A stretch of 64,000 nucleotides of DNA from Erysipelotrichaceae bacterium (GTDB taxonomy: Bacteria > Bacillota_I > Bacilli_A > RFN20 > CAG-826): NCBI GenBank assembly GCA_015058945.1, contig SVBF01000011.1, forward strand, positions 76,527 through 140,526, in the 5' to 3' direction. The notes beneath the pieces were generated by a model, which was given only the letters and a program-made list of their open reading frames with translations, was not told where the DNA came from and searched no databases. Position numbers and translations under genes: made by a program. This document shows, piece by piece, positions 42,801-52,331 of this stretch; position 1 is the first letter of the stretch; each line of letters opens with the position of its first letter.

Positions 42801-45026
42801 TTAGCGACGTCCGCCGCGGGGACCGCCTTTGTGGTCGCCATGACGGTCGCCGTGTCCATGGGGCTTATCGCCATGGGGACGGGAGGGACGCTCGGGGCGC
42901 TCGACATAGCCTTCGGGCTTATCCTCGAATTCGCGGTGGGACACTTTGACTTTGCCCATCTCGAGGCCGATGACGACGACCTTGAGGGTGTCGCCGACCT
43001 TGACGACGTCGTTGGCGTTATCGACGTAATCCCATTTGAGGCGGGAGACGTGGCAGAGGCCGTCGGTGTCGCCGAAGAGGTTGACGAAGGCGCCATAGTC
43101 CTCGACGCGGGTGACGGTGCCCTCGTAAATCTCACCGATCTGGGCTTCCTTGCAGATGGCGTCGATCATGGCTTTCGCCTTGTCGATCATCTCTTGGTTG
43201 TTATGGTAGATGGTGATGGTGCCGTCTTCCTCGACGTCGATCGCGGCGTTATCGCACTCGCGGATCATGTTTTGGATGGTCTCGCCACCTTTGCCGATGA
43301 CCTCGCGGATCTTGGAGGTGTCGATCTTGAAGGTGAGCATCTTCGGGGCGTACTTGGAGACTTCCTTGCGCGGCTCGGGGATGACTTTGGCGATGGCTTC
43401 GCGGATCTCGGCGCGGGCCTTGTTGGCCTGGGCGAGGGCTTCGGCCAAGACCTCACGGGTGACGCCGTGGATCTTGATGTCCATCTGGAGGGCGGTGAGG
43501 CCCTTCGCGGTGCCGGCGCACTTGAAGTCCATGTCGCCGAAGTGGTCTTCGAGACCCTGGATGTCGGTGAGGATGGTGTAGGGATGCTTGCCATCAAGCG
43601 GGCCGGAGGAGATGAGACCCATGGCGATGCCGGAGACGATGCCCTTGATGGGGACGCCGGCGGCCATGAGCGACATGCAGTTGGCGCAGATGGAGGCTTG
43701 GGAGGAGGAACCGTTGGACTCGACGACGTCGGCGACGCAACGGATGGTGTACGGGAATTCGGATTCGCTCGGCAAGACATAGCTCAAAGCGCGTTCGCCG
43801 AGTTTGCCATGGCCGATCTCACGACGGCCGGGGGCGCCCATCCTGCCGATTTCGCCGACGGAATAAGGCGGGAAGTTGTAGTGATGCATGAAGCGACGCT
43901 CGGTCTCGCCGGTGAGGTTGTCGATGAGCTGTTTGTCGCTTAAGGGGCCGAGGGTCGTGGTGCCGATGACCTGGGTTTGGCCACGGGTGAACATGGCAGA
44001 GCCATGGGCGCGGGGCAAGAGGTCGACTTGGCAATCGAGCGGACGGATCTCGTCGACCTTGCGGCCGTCGGGACGGATCTTCTCGTCGGTGATGAGGCGG
44101 CGGACTTCCGCGGCGACCATCGATTCGAGGATGTCGTTGACCATGAGCATGGACATCTTGTAGTCGTGCTCGTCCTCGTATTCGCGCTTTTCGTAGTCGT
44201 CGAGGATCTCTTTCTTGAGGGCGTCGACGGCGTCTTGGCGCTCGAGCTTATCGAAGATCGAGATGGCCTTGACGAGGCGGGCGCCGATGCGGGATTCGAT
44301 GTCGGCTTTGACCTTCGGATCTGGTGCATAGAGCTGGATCTCGCGCTTTGGCTTGCCGATCTCTTTGATGATCTTCTTCTGGAAGGCGCAGAGTTCCTTG
44401 ATGGCCTCGTGGCCGAACATGATGGCGTCGAGCATCTCTTCTTCGGGGACTTCGGCGGCGCCGGCTTCGACCATCATGATGGCATCGCTGGTACCGGCGA
44501 CGGCGAGGTCGATGTCGGAACGCTCACGCTCTTCCTCGGTCGGGTCGATGATGAGCTTGCCGTCCACCCTGCCGACGTAGACTCCGGCAACCGGGCCATC
44601 GAAGGGGATGTCCGAGGTGCAGAGGGCCAAGGAGGCGCCGAGCATGCCGGTCATCTCGGGGGTATTGTCGCGATCGCAGGACATGACCGTGGCGACGATT
44701 TGGACTTCGTTGCGGAAGCCATCGGCGAATAACGGACGGATCGGGCGATCGATCAGACGCGCGGCGAGGGTCGCGTGTTCCCCTGCCCTGCCTTCGCGGC
44801 GGAGGAAGGAACCCGGGATCTTGCCCACAGCGTAGGATTTTTCTTCGTAGTTGACGGTGAGGGGGAAGAAGTCGCCCTCTTTGGGTTCGTCGGCGCAGCA
44901 GGCGGTGGCTAAGACCACGGTGTCGCCGAAGCGAACGAAGGCCGAGCCGTCGGCCTGTTTTGCGATTTCGCCAAACTCGACGCTGAGCTTGCGTCCGGCG
45001 AATTCGGTTTCAAACACTTTTTTCAT
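42801..45026 (-). CDS. pnp: Polynucleotide phosphorylase
   Basis: A 3'-5' phosphorolytic exoribonuclease of mRNA decay. 741 residues: two RNase PH domains (first with KSYAVGKIPGSFLRREGR; second with HYNFPPYSVGEIGRMGAPGRREIGHG), a KH domain with VIGKGGETIQ near 560, and S1 with EGTVTRVEDYGAFVNLFG near 620. It ends in a His/Gly/Arg-rich tail. The start is ATG 45026 (AAAGAGAG upstream); an earlier in-frame ATG at 45050 is rejected. TTACCC/GGGTAA inverted arms lie in the upstream region (about 45059-45076). Confidence 0.97.
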   Translation of the reverse strand: MKKVFETEFAGRKLSVEFGEIAKQADGSAFVRFGDTVVLATACCADEPKEGDFFPLTVNYEEKSYAVGKIPGSFLRREGRAGEHATLAARLIDRPIRPLFADGFRNEVQIVATVMSCDRDNTPEMTGMLGASLALCTSDIPFDGPVAGVYVGRVDGKLIIDPTEEERERSDIDLAVAGTSDAIMMVEAGAAEVPEEEMLDAIMFGHEAIKELCAFQKKIIKEIGKPKREIQLYAPDPKVKADIESRIGARLVKAISIFDKLERQDAVDALKKEILDDYEKREYEDEHDYKMSMLMVNDILESMVAAEVRRLITDEKIRPDGRKVDEIRPLDCQVDLLPRAHGSAMFTRGQTQVIGTTTLGPLSDKQLIDNLTGETERRFMHHYNFPPYSVGEIGRMGAPGRREIGHGKLGERALSYVLPSESEFPYTIRCVADVVESNGSSSQASICANCMSLMAAGVPIKGIVSGIAMGLISSGPLDGKHPYTILTDIQGLEDHFGDMDFKCAGTAKGLTALQMDIKIHGVTREVLAEALAQANKARAEIREAIAKVIPEPRKEVSKYAPKMLTFKIDTSKIREVIGKGGETIQNMIRECDNAAIDVEEDGTITIYHNNQEMIDKAKAMIDAICKEAQIGEIYEGTVTRVEDYGAFVNLFGDTDGLCHVSRLKWDYVDNANDVVKVGDTLKVVVIGLEMGKVKVSHREFEDKPEGYVERPERPSRPHGDKPHGHGDRHGDHKGGPRGGRR

Positions 45027-45222
45027 TCGTTTCTCTCTTTCTATTTGCAACGGGCATATCTTACCCCTTTAAGGGTAAAGAGAGAAGAGCGAAGTTCGGC
45101 GCACGGAAGTCGCCGTAAAAAGGGTAGCGCATAATAGGGAGGAAGCCAAATTTTTCTTAAAAACGTTCATTTCGTATCATTGCAACGATATTTTTTGCTA
45201 ATGGTCCGAACGAGTCTTACTT

Positions 45223-45307
45223 ATTGGAAAATTCCCGAAAAGGACTGTTTTTCGGATTGGAAAATTCCCGAAAACGGCTGTTTTTCGGATTGGATAATTC
45301 CTGAAGG
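45223..45307 (+). repeat. 33-bp tandem repeats in front of an AAA_14 gene remnant
   Basis: Unit starts at 45223, 45256 and 45289: two full copies and a 19-bp third. Each unit begins ATTGGAAAATTCCCG and ends GTTTTTCGG; arms CCGAAAA and TTTTCGG can pair within a unit. Copies 1 and 2 differ at a few positions in the loop. The period is 11 codons, so a short frame passes through, but it is not judged coding. Confidence 0.9.
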
Positions 45308-45319
45308 TGCCTCTTTAGG

Positions 45320-45517
45320 AAACTAAAAAGAAAGATAGAATCGGACTTATTGCGCTGGATCGATACGGATTATTCCTTGCTTTTTACCGGAAGGAGGCAA
45401 GTAGGCAAAACCTACATTCTTTCCGCCTTCGTCTCAGCTCACTTTCCTAGCCACTGCATCCTGACGATGCAAAATAACGTCGGCTTGGTCAAAACGATTC
45501 TCGCTTCGCGCGATTAA
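45320..45517 (+). pseudogene. Remnant of an AAA_14/DUF4143 ATPase gene
   Basis: 65 open codons: KLKRKIESDLLRWIDTDYS then LLFTGRRQVGKTYILSAF, the N-terminus and Walker A region of AAA_14 ATPases. A stop follows at 45515, where a full gene has ~400-450 codons. There is no ATG or ribosome site in frame, and the C-terminal domains are absent. It stands 12 bp after tandem repeats, the same arrangement as the complete gene at 52332. It is a decayed member of that family. Confidence 0.8.
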
Positions 45518-45611
45518 AAGGACTTTTTTGCTTCGTCTAAGCGCCTATTCCCCCAGCCCAATCGAACGAGGGACCTGCGTTTTCCTCGGGGAAAAAGCCA
45601 TGGATCCATTA

Positions 45612-45642
45612 CGAAAACCCGCGGGCCAAAGGGCACGCGGGT
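45612..45642 (-). terminator. Terminator of the M13 peptidase gene
   Basis: Stem ACCCGCG/CGCGGGT (45617-45642), then TTTTCG on the minus strand. Confidence 0.75.
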
Positions 45643-45663
45643 ATGAAGGCTTTTGGTTGAAGG

Positions 45664-47565
45664 CTACCAGATGTTGACGCGCTTTTCCGGCGGGAGGTAC
45701 ATCTGATCGGTTTCCTTCACGTCGAAGGCCTCGTACCATTCCGGGAAGTTCCGCGGTTGCATGTTCGCGCGCAGTTCCGCGGGGCTATGGACGTCGTTTT
45801 GGAGCAGGTAATTCATGTATTGCTCCTTGGCCTTGCGGCACCAGACTTTGGCCCAGTTGACGAAGAAGGCTTGATAATCCGCGTCGGGGATTTCCTTCAT
45901 GAGCTCGAGGGCGGCCGCCATGCCGCCGTTATCGGCGATGTTCTCGCTGACGACGAGTTTGCCGGAGAGTTTGCCGCCATGGATCTCGATGCCGTCGAAT
46001 TGCTCGATCATGCGCTCGGTCTCCTTTTGGAAGGCGGCGTAGTCCTCGGGGGTCCACCACTGGTTCAGGCAGCCCTTCTCGTCGAACTGGGCGCCGTTGT
46101 TGTCGAAGGCGTGGGAGATCTCGTGGGCGATGACCGCGCCGATGCCGCCGAGGTTTTCCTCCCTCTTTTGCTTGAGGGAATAGAACGGCTTCTGGAGGAT
46201 GGCCGCGGGGAAGGTGATGTCGTTCATCGAGGGGTTATAGCAGGCGTTGACCATGTGGCCGGGCATGCCCCACTCGCTGCGGTCGACGTCCTTGAAAAGC
46301 TCGGAGAAATTGTCCTCTAAGCGCACCGCCATGATCTTGCGGATCGCCGCGAAATAGGAATCCTCGGGATCGACCTTGCACCGCTTATAGATGTCGTGGA
46401 CGAAGTCGGGATAGCCCATCTTGATCTCGATCGTGGAGAGCTTCTCGATGGCTTTGTCCTGGGTGGGTTTGCTCAAGAACCCGCGACGGATGCGCTTCTC
46501 GTAGACGCCGATGATGGATTTGACCAGGGCCACGACGTCCTTCTTGGCCTCTTCTCCGAAATAGGTACGGCCATAATAGACGCCGATCGGCTCACCATAG
46601 TAACGCGAGACGGTGCGGTAGGCGTCCTTCTCCAAGGTCGGGTCCTTGGCGATGCCGAGCATCGCGCGGCGGAAGGTCGACCCGATCGCGCGCAGTTCCA
46701 AGGAGAGGAACGGCGTCGCCTTGAGGAGCGTGCGGACATAGGCCCAATGCTTATAGGCCTCGAAGTTGCCCTCGTTGAAATAGGTGTTGAATTCCTTGAT
46801 CGCGCGAGGGTCATAGACGATGACGCGGTCGAGCTCCTTCTCGCCATAAATGGAGTGAAGCAAGGCCTTGAAGTCAAAGGGCTTCAATAATTCGGCGACC
46901 TCGTCCACCCCCATCGGGTTATGGTTCTTGACGTAATCGGCCCACTCTAACTGCGACTTGACGCACTTGGCGATCGCGGCATCGACCTCAAAGAGGTCCT
47001 TGATGAAAAGGGCTTGCTCCTCCTCGCTTAGCGGGGTGCGCTTCAAGGCCTCTTTGGCCATGCCTTCGTAGACGGCGAGCAATTGCTTGCCGGCGGGATG
47101 TCCCTCCGCGTAATAGGAGGTATCGGGCAAGATGATGTTCGGACCGAGGATAACGAAGCAATGCTTGGTCGCATCGTCCATCGCGGTCTCGACCCCGAAC
47201 TGGAACGGGAGTTCCGCCCCTTCTTCCAAGAGTTCCTTCGCCTGGAGGGAAAGGTCTTTGGGGTCCTTGAGGGCGAGGATGCGGGAAAGCAACGGCAAAA
47301 CGGGCTTAATCCCCTGCTCGTCGCGCGCCTTCGCGTCGATGGCTTTTTCGTAGAGGCGAATGGCGTCGCCCATGGCCTCGACGTCAGTGGCTTTCTCTTT
47401 CTTGGAGAACGCCTCGAAGTCCGCCATCAAAAGCTTCTCGACGCCTTCGTCAAGGTCGGCAAAACCGCCGGTGAGAGGCTTGTCGTCGGGGATCACGGCC
47501 TTCTCGAGCCAATCCCCGTTGACGGCCATGTAGAGGTCGTCTTGTATGCGTGGTTTGTTGTCCAT
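45664..47565 (-). CDS. pepO: M13-family zinc endopeptidase (PepO-like)
   Basis: Cleaves oligopeptides. 633 residues with no signal sequence, so cytosolic as in lactobacterial PepO. The N-terminal domain begins with QDDLYMAVNGDWLEKAVIP, typical of M13_N. The catalytic domain holds AHEISHAFDNNGAQFD (HExxH zinc site) and ENIADNGGM (third ligand and general acid pair E-x3-D). A TATAAT box and AAGGAC precede the ATG at 47565. Confidence 0.93.
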   Translation of the reverse strand: MDNKPRIQDDLYMAVNGDWLEKAVIPDDKPLTGGFADLDEGVEKLLMADFEAFSKKEKATDVEAMGDAIRLYEKAIDAKARDEQGIKPVLPLLSRILALKDPKDLSLQAKELLEEGAELPFQFGVETAMDDATKHCFVILGPNIILPDTSYYAEGHPAGKQLLAVYEGMAKEALKRTPLSEEEQALFIKDLFEVDAAIAKCVKSQLEWADYVKNHNPMGVDEVAELLKPFDFKALLHSIYGEKELDRVIVYDPRAIKEFNTYFNEGNFEAYKHWAYVRTLLKATPFLSLELRAIGSTFRRAMLGIAKDPTLEKDAYRTVSRYYGEPIGVYYGRTYFGEEAKKDVVALVKSIIGVYEKRIRRGFLSKPTQDKAIEKLSTIEIKMGYPDFVHDIYKRCKVDPEDSYFAAIRKIMAVRLEDNFSELFKDVDRSEWGMPGHMVNACYNPSMNDITFPAAILQKPFYSLKQKREENLGGIGAVIAHEISHAFDNNGAQFDEKGCLNQWWTPEDYAAFQKETERMIEQFDGIEIHGGKLSGKLVVSENIADNGGMAAALELMKEIPDADYQAFFVNWAKVWCRKAKEQYMNYLLQNDVHSPAELRANMQPRNFPEWYEAFDVKETDQMYLPPEKRVNIW

Positions 47566-47673
47566 AATGAAGTCCTTTCGTTCGAGTGCGCATTATAACG
47601 CGCGTCGAAAAGAAGAAAAGCCCCGGCGACCGGTGAGGTAGCCGAGGATGCTCCCCCACCGCTTTCTTCACCG

Positions 47674-47701
47674 AAGAAAAAGCCACGGGCGAGCCGTGGC
47701 T
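47674..47701 (-). terminator. Terminator of the leucine-rich-repeat lipoprotein gene
   Basis: Stem AGCCACGG/CCGTGGCT (47681-47701), then TTTTCTTC on the minus strand. Confidence 0.75.
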
Positions 47702-47722
47702 GGTAGGTTTGATGGGGAAGGG

Positions 47723-50700
47723 TTAGGCTTCGACTTTGCTCCACGCCATGCGGAGAGACCAGCTGATGGTGGGCAAGGAACCGACCTTGTTCCCGTAGCA
47801 CACAATCTTCCAGACGTAGCCCCAGGTATCGACGATGACGCAGAGCCTGCCGTTACCGTTTTTGGCTTCGAAGCGGGCTTCGTAGAAGAACGTGTCGCGC
47901 GAACCGGAGGGCTGGTCCAAGTTCCAGTAACCGCCGACGAGGCAATCGCTGTCGAGGAAGCCGTAGCCTTCGCCACCGGTCCAGTTTGAACTGCCCCAGA
48001 AGGTTTCCCAGTCGGCATCGTAGAACACGACCGGCTTAACGGTCGAGTTGTTCAACGGATCGTCGATGATGGAGGGGGAACCCTCGGAGCCCGAGGCACC
48101 CTCTTTGTAGTAGGTCTTGACGCGGTTGTACTGCGGATCGGGTAGGGTCTCGCTCGAGCGGGCCTTGTTCGTCCCGACCAACATGTTATGACGCGAGGTA
48201 GCGTAGGCACTGCCGACCCTGGCTTCTTGGACGTCCCCGCAATACTCACAGGTCTTCTTGCGAAGGCCGCCGTATTTGCCATAGCCGTTGTCGTGGGACG
48301 GATCGCAGTCGAAGTCGGCGTCCTGGGAGGCGAGCTCGGCGGAGCAGGGAGTGACGATCTCCCACTCACCGTAGGAGTGTTCGGCGTGTTTCTCAATGGT
48401 TTCGGTCTCGGTTTCGCCGCAGACGTCGCAGGAGCGGGTCTTTTCGCCGTCATGGTCGCCGCAGACGGGCTCTTCGGTGACTTCCCATTCGGACCAGGTA
48501 TGGACGTGCTCCTCTTGGGTGTAGTTGACGATGGTGTCCTGATAGGTATAGCTATCGGGAACGTAATTGTTGTCGAAGAGGGTACGCCACTGATACCAGT
48601 CGCCGGCGTAATGGACTTCGACCTGACCGTAGAACATGTTCATGAACTCGCGGTGGGCGTGGGTGACGGTCAGCGGGATGTTGATTTTGGTGAGCCGATC
48701 CGCGCGAGCGAAGACGCTTCTGTCGAGGATTTGAACGCTGGCGGGGATAGTGACGGTGGTCTCGGAACCAACGTAATCGATGAGGTGGACCTTATCGTCG
48801 TCATCGCGGTAGGTCACAAAGCCCTCGTCGCTGATCGAGAAGTGGGATTCGCTCTTGGAGGTGACGATGTAGCTGCCGTTGTTGTAGTTGTCCTCGAGTT
48901 TGAGATCGACGGAACCGCTATAGATGATCTCGAGGTTGCCCATACCGGTGAACGGGATGTCCGCTTTCTCAAGGCCATCGGGCAAAACAACGCGGTAAAG
49001 CGGGTTGCTGCTGAGGCAGTACCTACCAAGGTAGGTAACGGTTTCGGGGAGTTCGAGCGAACGCAAAGCGTTATTGTTCAAGGCATAGCTCTCAAGGCGC
49101 TTAAGGCCCTGCGGGAAATGGAAATCGGTGAGGATCTGATTGCCGCGGATGCCGTCATAAGGCAAGACCTCAATGGTTGCGGCGGAAAGGTCGAGGGCGC
49201 GCAATCTGAAGTTATTCTCAATGCAATCCCTGCTCAGGGTCTTGAGTTCGCTGTTGGCGACCAATTTGACGAGTTCCGTGTTATCGATGGCATGTTCCTC
49301 AAGTCTCACGATGCCATCGGGGAGAGTATAGGCACCATCGATCTCGCCGGAGAGAAGGATGAGGCTCTTTTTGTCCTTTGACAAGAGGCTCCCCGCGCTA
49401 TCGGAAGCGTAGACCGGGTTGTCTTCGGAAACGATGAAGGAGGCATGGAGGAAGGCATTAGGCGCGATTTCGACCAATGTGGACGGGAGCCTGATCTTGC
49501 CCTCCGTCTCTTGGGTGAAATTATATTCACCGATGCTCTTGAGGCCCTCGGGGAGGGCGTTGACTTTCAGCGTAGCGCCGCAGAAGGATTCGTTGCCAAT
49601 CGTTTCCAAGCCTTCGGGGAAAGCGGTAAGCTCCAGTTTGTTCGAATAACGGAACATGCTTTGGGGCACGTTCTTGAAGGGCTTGTTGAATATAACTGAG
49701 GTGAGCTCATAGCAGGATTGGAACACTTCGCGGCCGAAGGGTTCGGATCCGCAATTGATCGTCACGCTGGTGAGGGAGCGGCAATAGAAGAAGGCGTCTT
49801 CACCGACTTTCTCGATGCTCGCGGGGATCGTGACGGATTCGATGTGGGTGTCGTAGAAGGCATATTCGCCGATGGTCTTCAGGCCTTCGGGCAAAATGAC
49901 TTCGGTGATGCTGGTGGCATAGAAAGCGCGATCGCCGATGGTGAGAAGGGAATTCGGCAACGTGATCGCGTTGATGTTGCTCAGGTCGTAGAAAGCGCGA
50001 TTGCCGATGGTGATCAATCCTTCGGGAAGGACCACTTTGGTGATGCGATCCGCTCCGTAGAACGCGTTAGCGGCGATGGACTTGACGCCGGCTTTGACGG
50101 TGAAGAAGCCCACATAGTCCTTGTTCACACTATAGAGGATGGCCTTCTCATTGTCGCCGACGGCGAAATAATATCCGTCACCGATCTTTTTGGCCGAGAC
50201 GGCGAGGTCGGTCAAGGCGTTCGCCCCGATGTTGACCGCCGGGTTGTCGATGACGAGTTCGTCCACGTGACGGTCGCCTTTGAAGGCTTCGGAAGGAACC
50301 TTCGTGCAGTATTCGCCGAGGTGGATGGAGGTCAAATAGTTCAGATCCTGCGCGAAGACTTGGATCGGGCCGTTAATGGTGAGACTCTCAAGCGCTTTGA
50401 ATTGGCCGAGATTGGCGGTTCCGGTGGCATTGGGACCGAACGTGAATTCGGTGACGCCAGAGACATAGGAAGCGCTGTACCAGCTGAACGAGGTGCAACC
50501 ACCGATGTAAATCTTGGTGACGGTCGAGGTTAGGATGTGGCTCAAGCAATCGCTGTTGAACCAAACGACGCTATCGGGGATTTCGATCTCGGTGAACTTG
50601 GGGTCACTGATGTAGATGTACGGAACCACGACGCGACAACCATCCTCGACCTTGAAGACGGTGTTCTCCTCGAAGTAATCGGTGTTATCGTCGTCGATGC

Positions 50701-52075
50701 ACATAACGTACGGGTTTTGCGCGTTGCCGAGATAACGAAGGCCATTCTTTTCATTGGTCTTGATTCGATACGGATAGTTGAACGAGTTCCCGGAAGTATA
50801 GGTGCTCAACGAGTTGGGAAGGCTAACTTTGATATCCTTGCTCGTCCTCATGTAGTAGAAGGGGCTGCATCCGATGTGGGTATATCCTTCGGGGATGATC
50901 AATTCAGTGACGTTCTCCATGCCGCGGCAACCGAGATCCGGAAGGGTGGTATAGCCCTCGGGATAAGTGACCGTGTCTCCTTTGCCGACGTAGCCATGGA
51001 CCTCTTTACGGTCATCGCGGACGATGAAGCCACTGTCGGTGATGCGGTAATGGCATTCCGCCATGGAGCTCACGCACACGGTGGCGTAGTAATCGAAGAG
51101 GCTCGGGTCGAGCGAGGGCGCCACGACTTCGAGAATGTGGGAGTTGAACGAAGGGTTCTCACCCTTGATCGAGGTCACGCTCGCGGGGAAGATGACGACG
51201 ATCGCATCGGTGGTGTTGAAGAACTCAGGACCGATTGCGGTGACGGGCTTGCCAAGATAGGTAGTGGGAACCTCGAGGAAATGATCTTCGCTCATCGTGC
51301 CGACGATGGTGTAGGATTCCTCGTCCTCGTTAAGCTCATAGGAGAATTCCTCATAGACGCGGTAATCCGAAGGCATGTTCACCGGATCCGTGAATCTCGG
51401 ATCGAAATGGAAATCGTATTCCGCACCGTCGTATTTGAGGTAGATTTCGGTCATTTCAAAGGAACCGCTCGAGCGATGGAATTCGACGGCGGCGGAGGCG
51501 AGATAGTTCGCATCGCCAACCCTGATGGAGATGTTTTGGGCCTCGTAACGGACGTGGTAGTAGCCCTTCTCCGATGCGACCTTAGTAAAGTCATTAAGAG
51601 CGAAATCGATTTGAGGGAGCTCAACCTCTTCAATAAAGGACTGAAGGCTGATTTCTTCCTCGGTCTTCTCGTATCCATGGTAGTTGGCGCGCTCAACGTA
51701 CTCGTAACGGCTCGCGGTGACGACCTCGCTGGGGGACGTGGGCACCTTGCTATAAGAGAGGTAACTGGCGTACCTGTTGTTGGACGTGAAACGCACATTC
51801 TTACCGACGAAATCAAATGATTCGTAGAGGGGCCCGCTGCTGATGTTGATCCGGCCTTCCTTGAGGTAGATGGCGTTGCCTTTCATCCATTGGTTCCAGA
51901 TCTTCTCGTCGACCACGAAACCTTCCTCGGTTTTCTCGGAGGACGAGATGGTCTTCTCACCGCCACCACCACCGGAGTAGGCGGAAGAGGAACCGCCGCC
52001 GGCGAAATTACACGCCGAAAGCCCCATTGCGGACAAAGCCAGCAATAAAGGCAAGATCTTCTTGCTTTGTTTCAT
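47723..52075 (-). CDS. Giant surface lipoprotein with BspA-type leucine-rich repeats
   Basis: 1450 residues. A lipoprotein signal ends LSAC, with the anchor Cys near 22, followed by a Gly/Ser linker. From ~250 to ~1100 there are many LRR_5/BspA-type repeats (for example VVLPEGLITIGNRAFYDLSN and ITEVILPEGLKTIGEYAFYD). Then come two His/Cys-rich units (HTWSEWEVTEEPVCGDHDGE with CDVCGETE, and later CEYCGDVQEA), which look like small zinc-binding or disulfide-stabilised folds. The end is an aromatic-rich beta module (WETFWGSSNWTGGEGYGF). It probably binds host or food surfaces. GGGGGG precedes the ATG. It is monocistronic. Confidence 0.88.
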   Translation of the reverse strand: MKQSKKILPLLLALSAMGLSACNFAGGGSSSAYSGGGGGEKTISSSEKTEEGFVVDEKIWNQWMKGNAIYLKEGRINISSGPLYESFDFVGKNVRFTSNNRYASYLSYSKVPTSPSEVVTASRYEYVERANYHGYEKTEEEISLQSFIEEVELPQIDFALNDFTKVASEKGYYHVRYEAQNISIRVGDANYLASAAVEFHRSSGSFEMTEIYLKYDGAEYDFHFDPRFTDPVNMPSDYRVYEEFSYELNEDEESYTIVGTMSEDHFLEVPTTYLGKPVTAIGPEFFNTTDAIVVIFPASVTSIKGENPSFNSHILEVVAPSLDPSLFDYYATVCVSSMAECHYRITDSGFIVRDDRKEVHGYVGKGDTVTYPEGYTTLPDLGCRGMENVTELIIPEGYTHIGCSPFYYMRTSKDIKVSLPNSLSTYTSGNSFNYPYRIKTNEKNGLRYLGNAQNPYVMCIDDDNTDYFEENTVFKVEDGCRVVVPYIYISDPKFTEIEIPDSVVWFNSDCLSHILTSTVTKIYIGGCTSFSWYSASYVSGVTEFTFGPNATGTANLGQFKALESLTINGPIQVFAQDLNYLTSIHLGEYCTKVPSEAFKGDRHVDELVIDNPAVNIGANALTDLAVSAKKIGDGYYFAVGDNEKAILYSVNKDYVGFFTVKAGVKSIAANAFYGADRITKVVLPEGLITIGNRAFYDLSNINAITLPNSLLTIGDRAFYATSITEVILPEGLKTIGEYAFYDTHIESVTIPASIEKVGEDAFFYCRSLTSVTINCGSEPFGREVFQSCYELTSVIFNKPFKNVPQSMFRYSNKLELTAFPEGLETIGNESFCGATLKVNALPEGLKSIGEYNFTQETEGKIRLPSTLVEIAPNAFLHASFIVSEDNPVYASDSAGSLLSKDKKSLILLSGEIDGAYTLPDGIVRLEEHAIDNTELVKLVANSELKTLSRDCIENNFRLRALDLSAATIEVLPYDGIRGNQILTDFHFPQGLKRLESYALNNNALRSLELPETVTYLGRYCLSSNPLYRVVLPDGLEKADIPFTGMGNLEIIYSGSVDLKLEDNYNNGSYIVTSKSESHFSISDEGFVTYRDDDDKVHLIDYVGSETTVTIPASVQILDRSVFARADRLTKINIPLTVTHAHREFMNMFYGQVEVHYAGDWYQWRTLFDNNYVPDSYTYQDTIVNYTQEEHVHTWSEWEVTEEPVCGDHDGEKTRSCDVCGETETETIEKHAEHSYGEWEIVTPCSAELASQDADFDCDPSHDNGYGKYGGLRKKTCEYCGDVQEARVGSAYATSRHNMLVGTNKARSSETLPDPQYNRVKTYYKEGASGSEGSPSIIDDPLNNSTVKPVVFYDADWETFWGSSNWTGGEGYGFLDSDCLVGGYWNLDQPSGSRDTFFYEARFEAKNGNGRLCVIVDTWGYVWKIVCYGNKVGSLPTISWSLRMAWSKVEA

Positions 52076-52204
52076 GTTGCCCCCCTTTTTTGATAGATAG
52101 GTCGAATTGGTCGTATCTAAATAGGCTATTTAACTATATCAACACTTTCGTCATCTGCAAAGCGCACTGGCGCAAACGATGGATCCGTCTTGCCGGCTGA
52201 GATT

Positions 52205-52287
52205 ACTTTTGAGTTTGTGCAGTTTTTCGCTATTTTTACTTTTGAGTTTGTGCAGTTTTTCGCTATTTTTACTTTTGAGTTTGTGCA
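52205..52287 (+). repeat. 33-bp tandem repeats in front of the complete AAA_14 gene
   Basis: Unit starts at 52205, 52238 and 52271: two identical full copies and a 17-bp third. Each begins ACTTTTGAGTTTGTGCA and includes GTTTTTCGC. The array ends 10 bp before the -35 box of the ATPase gene. Confidence 0.95.
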
Positions 52288-52296
52288 AGTTCACAC

Positions 52297-52325
52297 TTTA
52301 AAAACGGCTGTTAATCGAATAAAAT
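52297..52325 (+). promoter_or_regulatory. Promoter of the AAA_14 gene, leaderless
   Basis: TTTAAA (52297-52302), 17-nt spacer, TAAAAT (52320-52325), then 6 nt to the ATG at 52332. The start of transcription should fall on the ATG. Confidence 0.55.
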
Positions 52326-52331
52326 TACGTC

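Noticed and set aside
45201-45326. 41-codon ORF running through the 33-bp repeats, encoding WKIPE...CFSD repeats
   Set aside because: It exists because 33 bp equals 11 codons. There is no ribosome site, and the other array is not used the same way. Judged non-coding.
52205-52287. Could the 33-bp arrays be CRISPR?
   Set aside because: The whole 33-bp unit repeats without spacers, there are fewer than three copies, and no cas genes are present.
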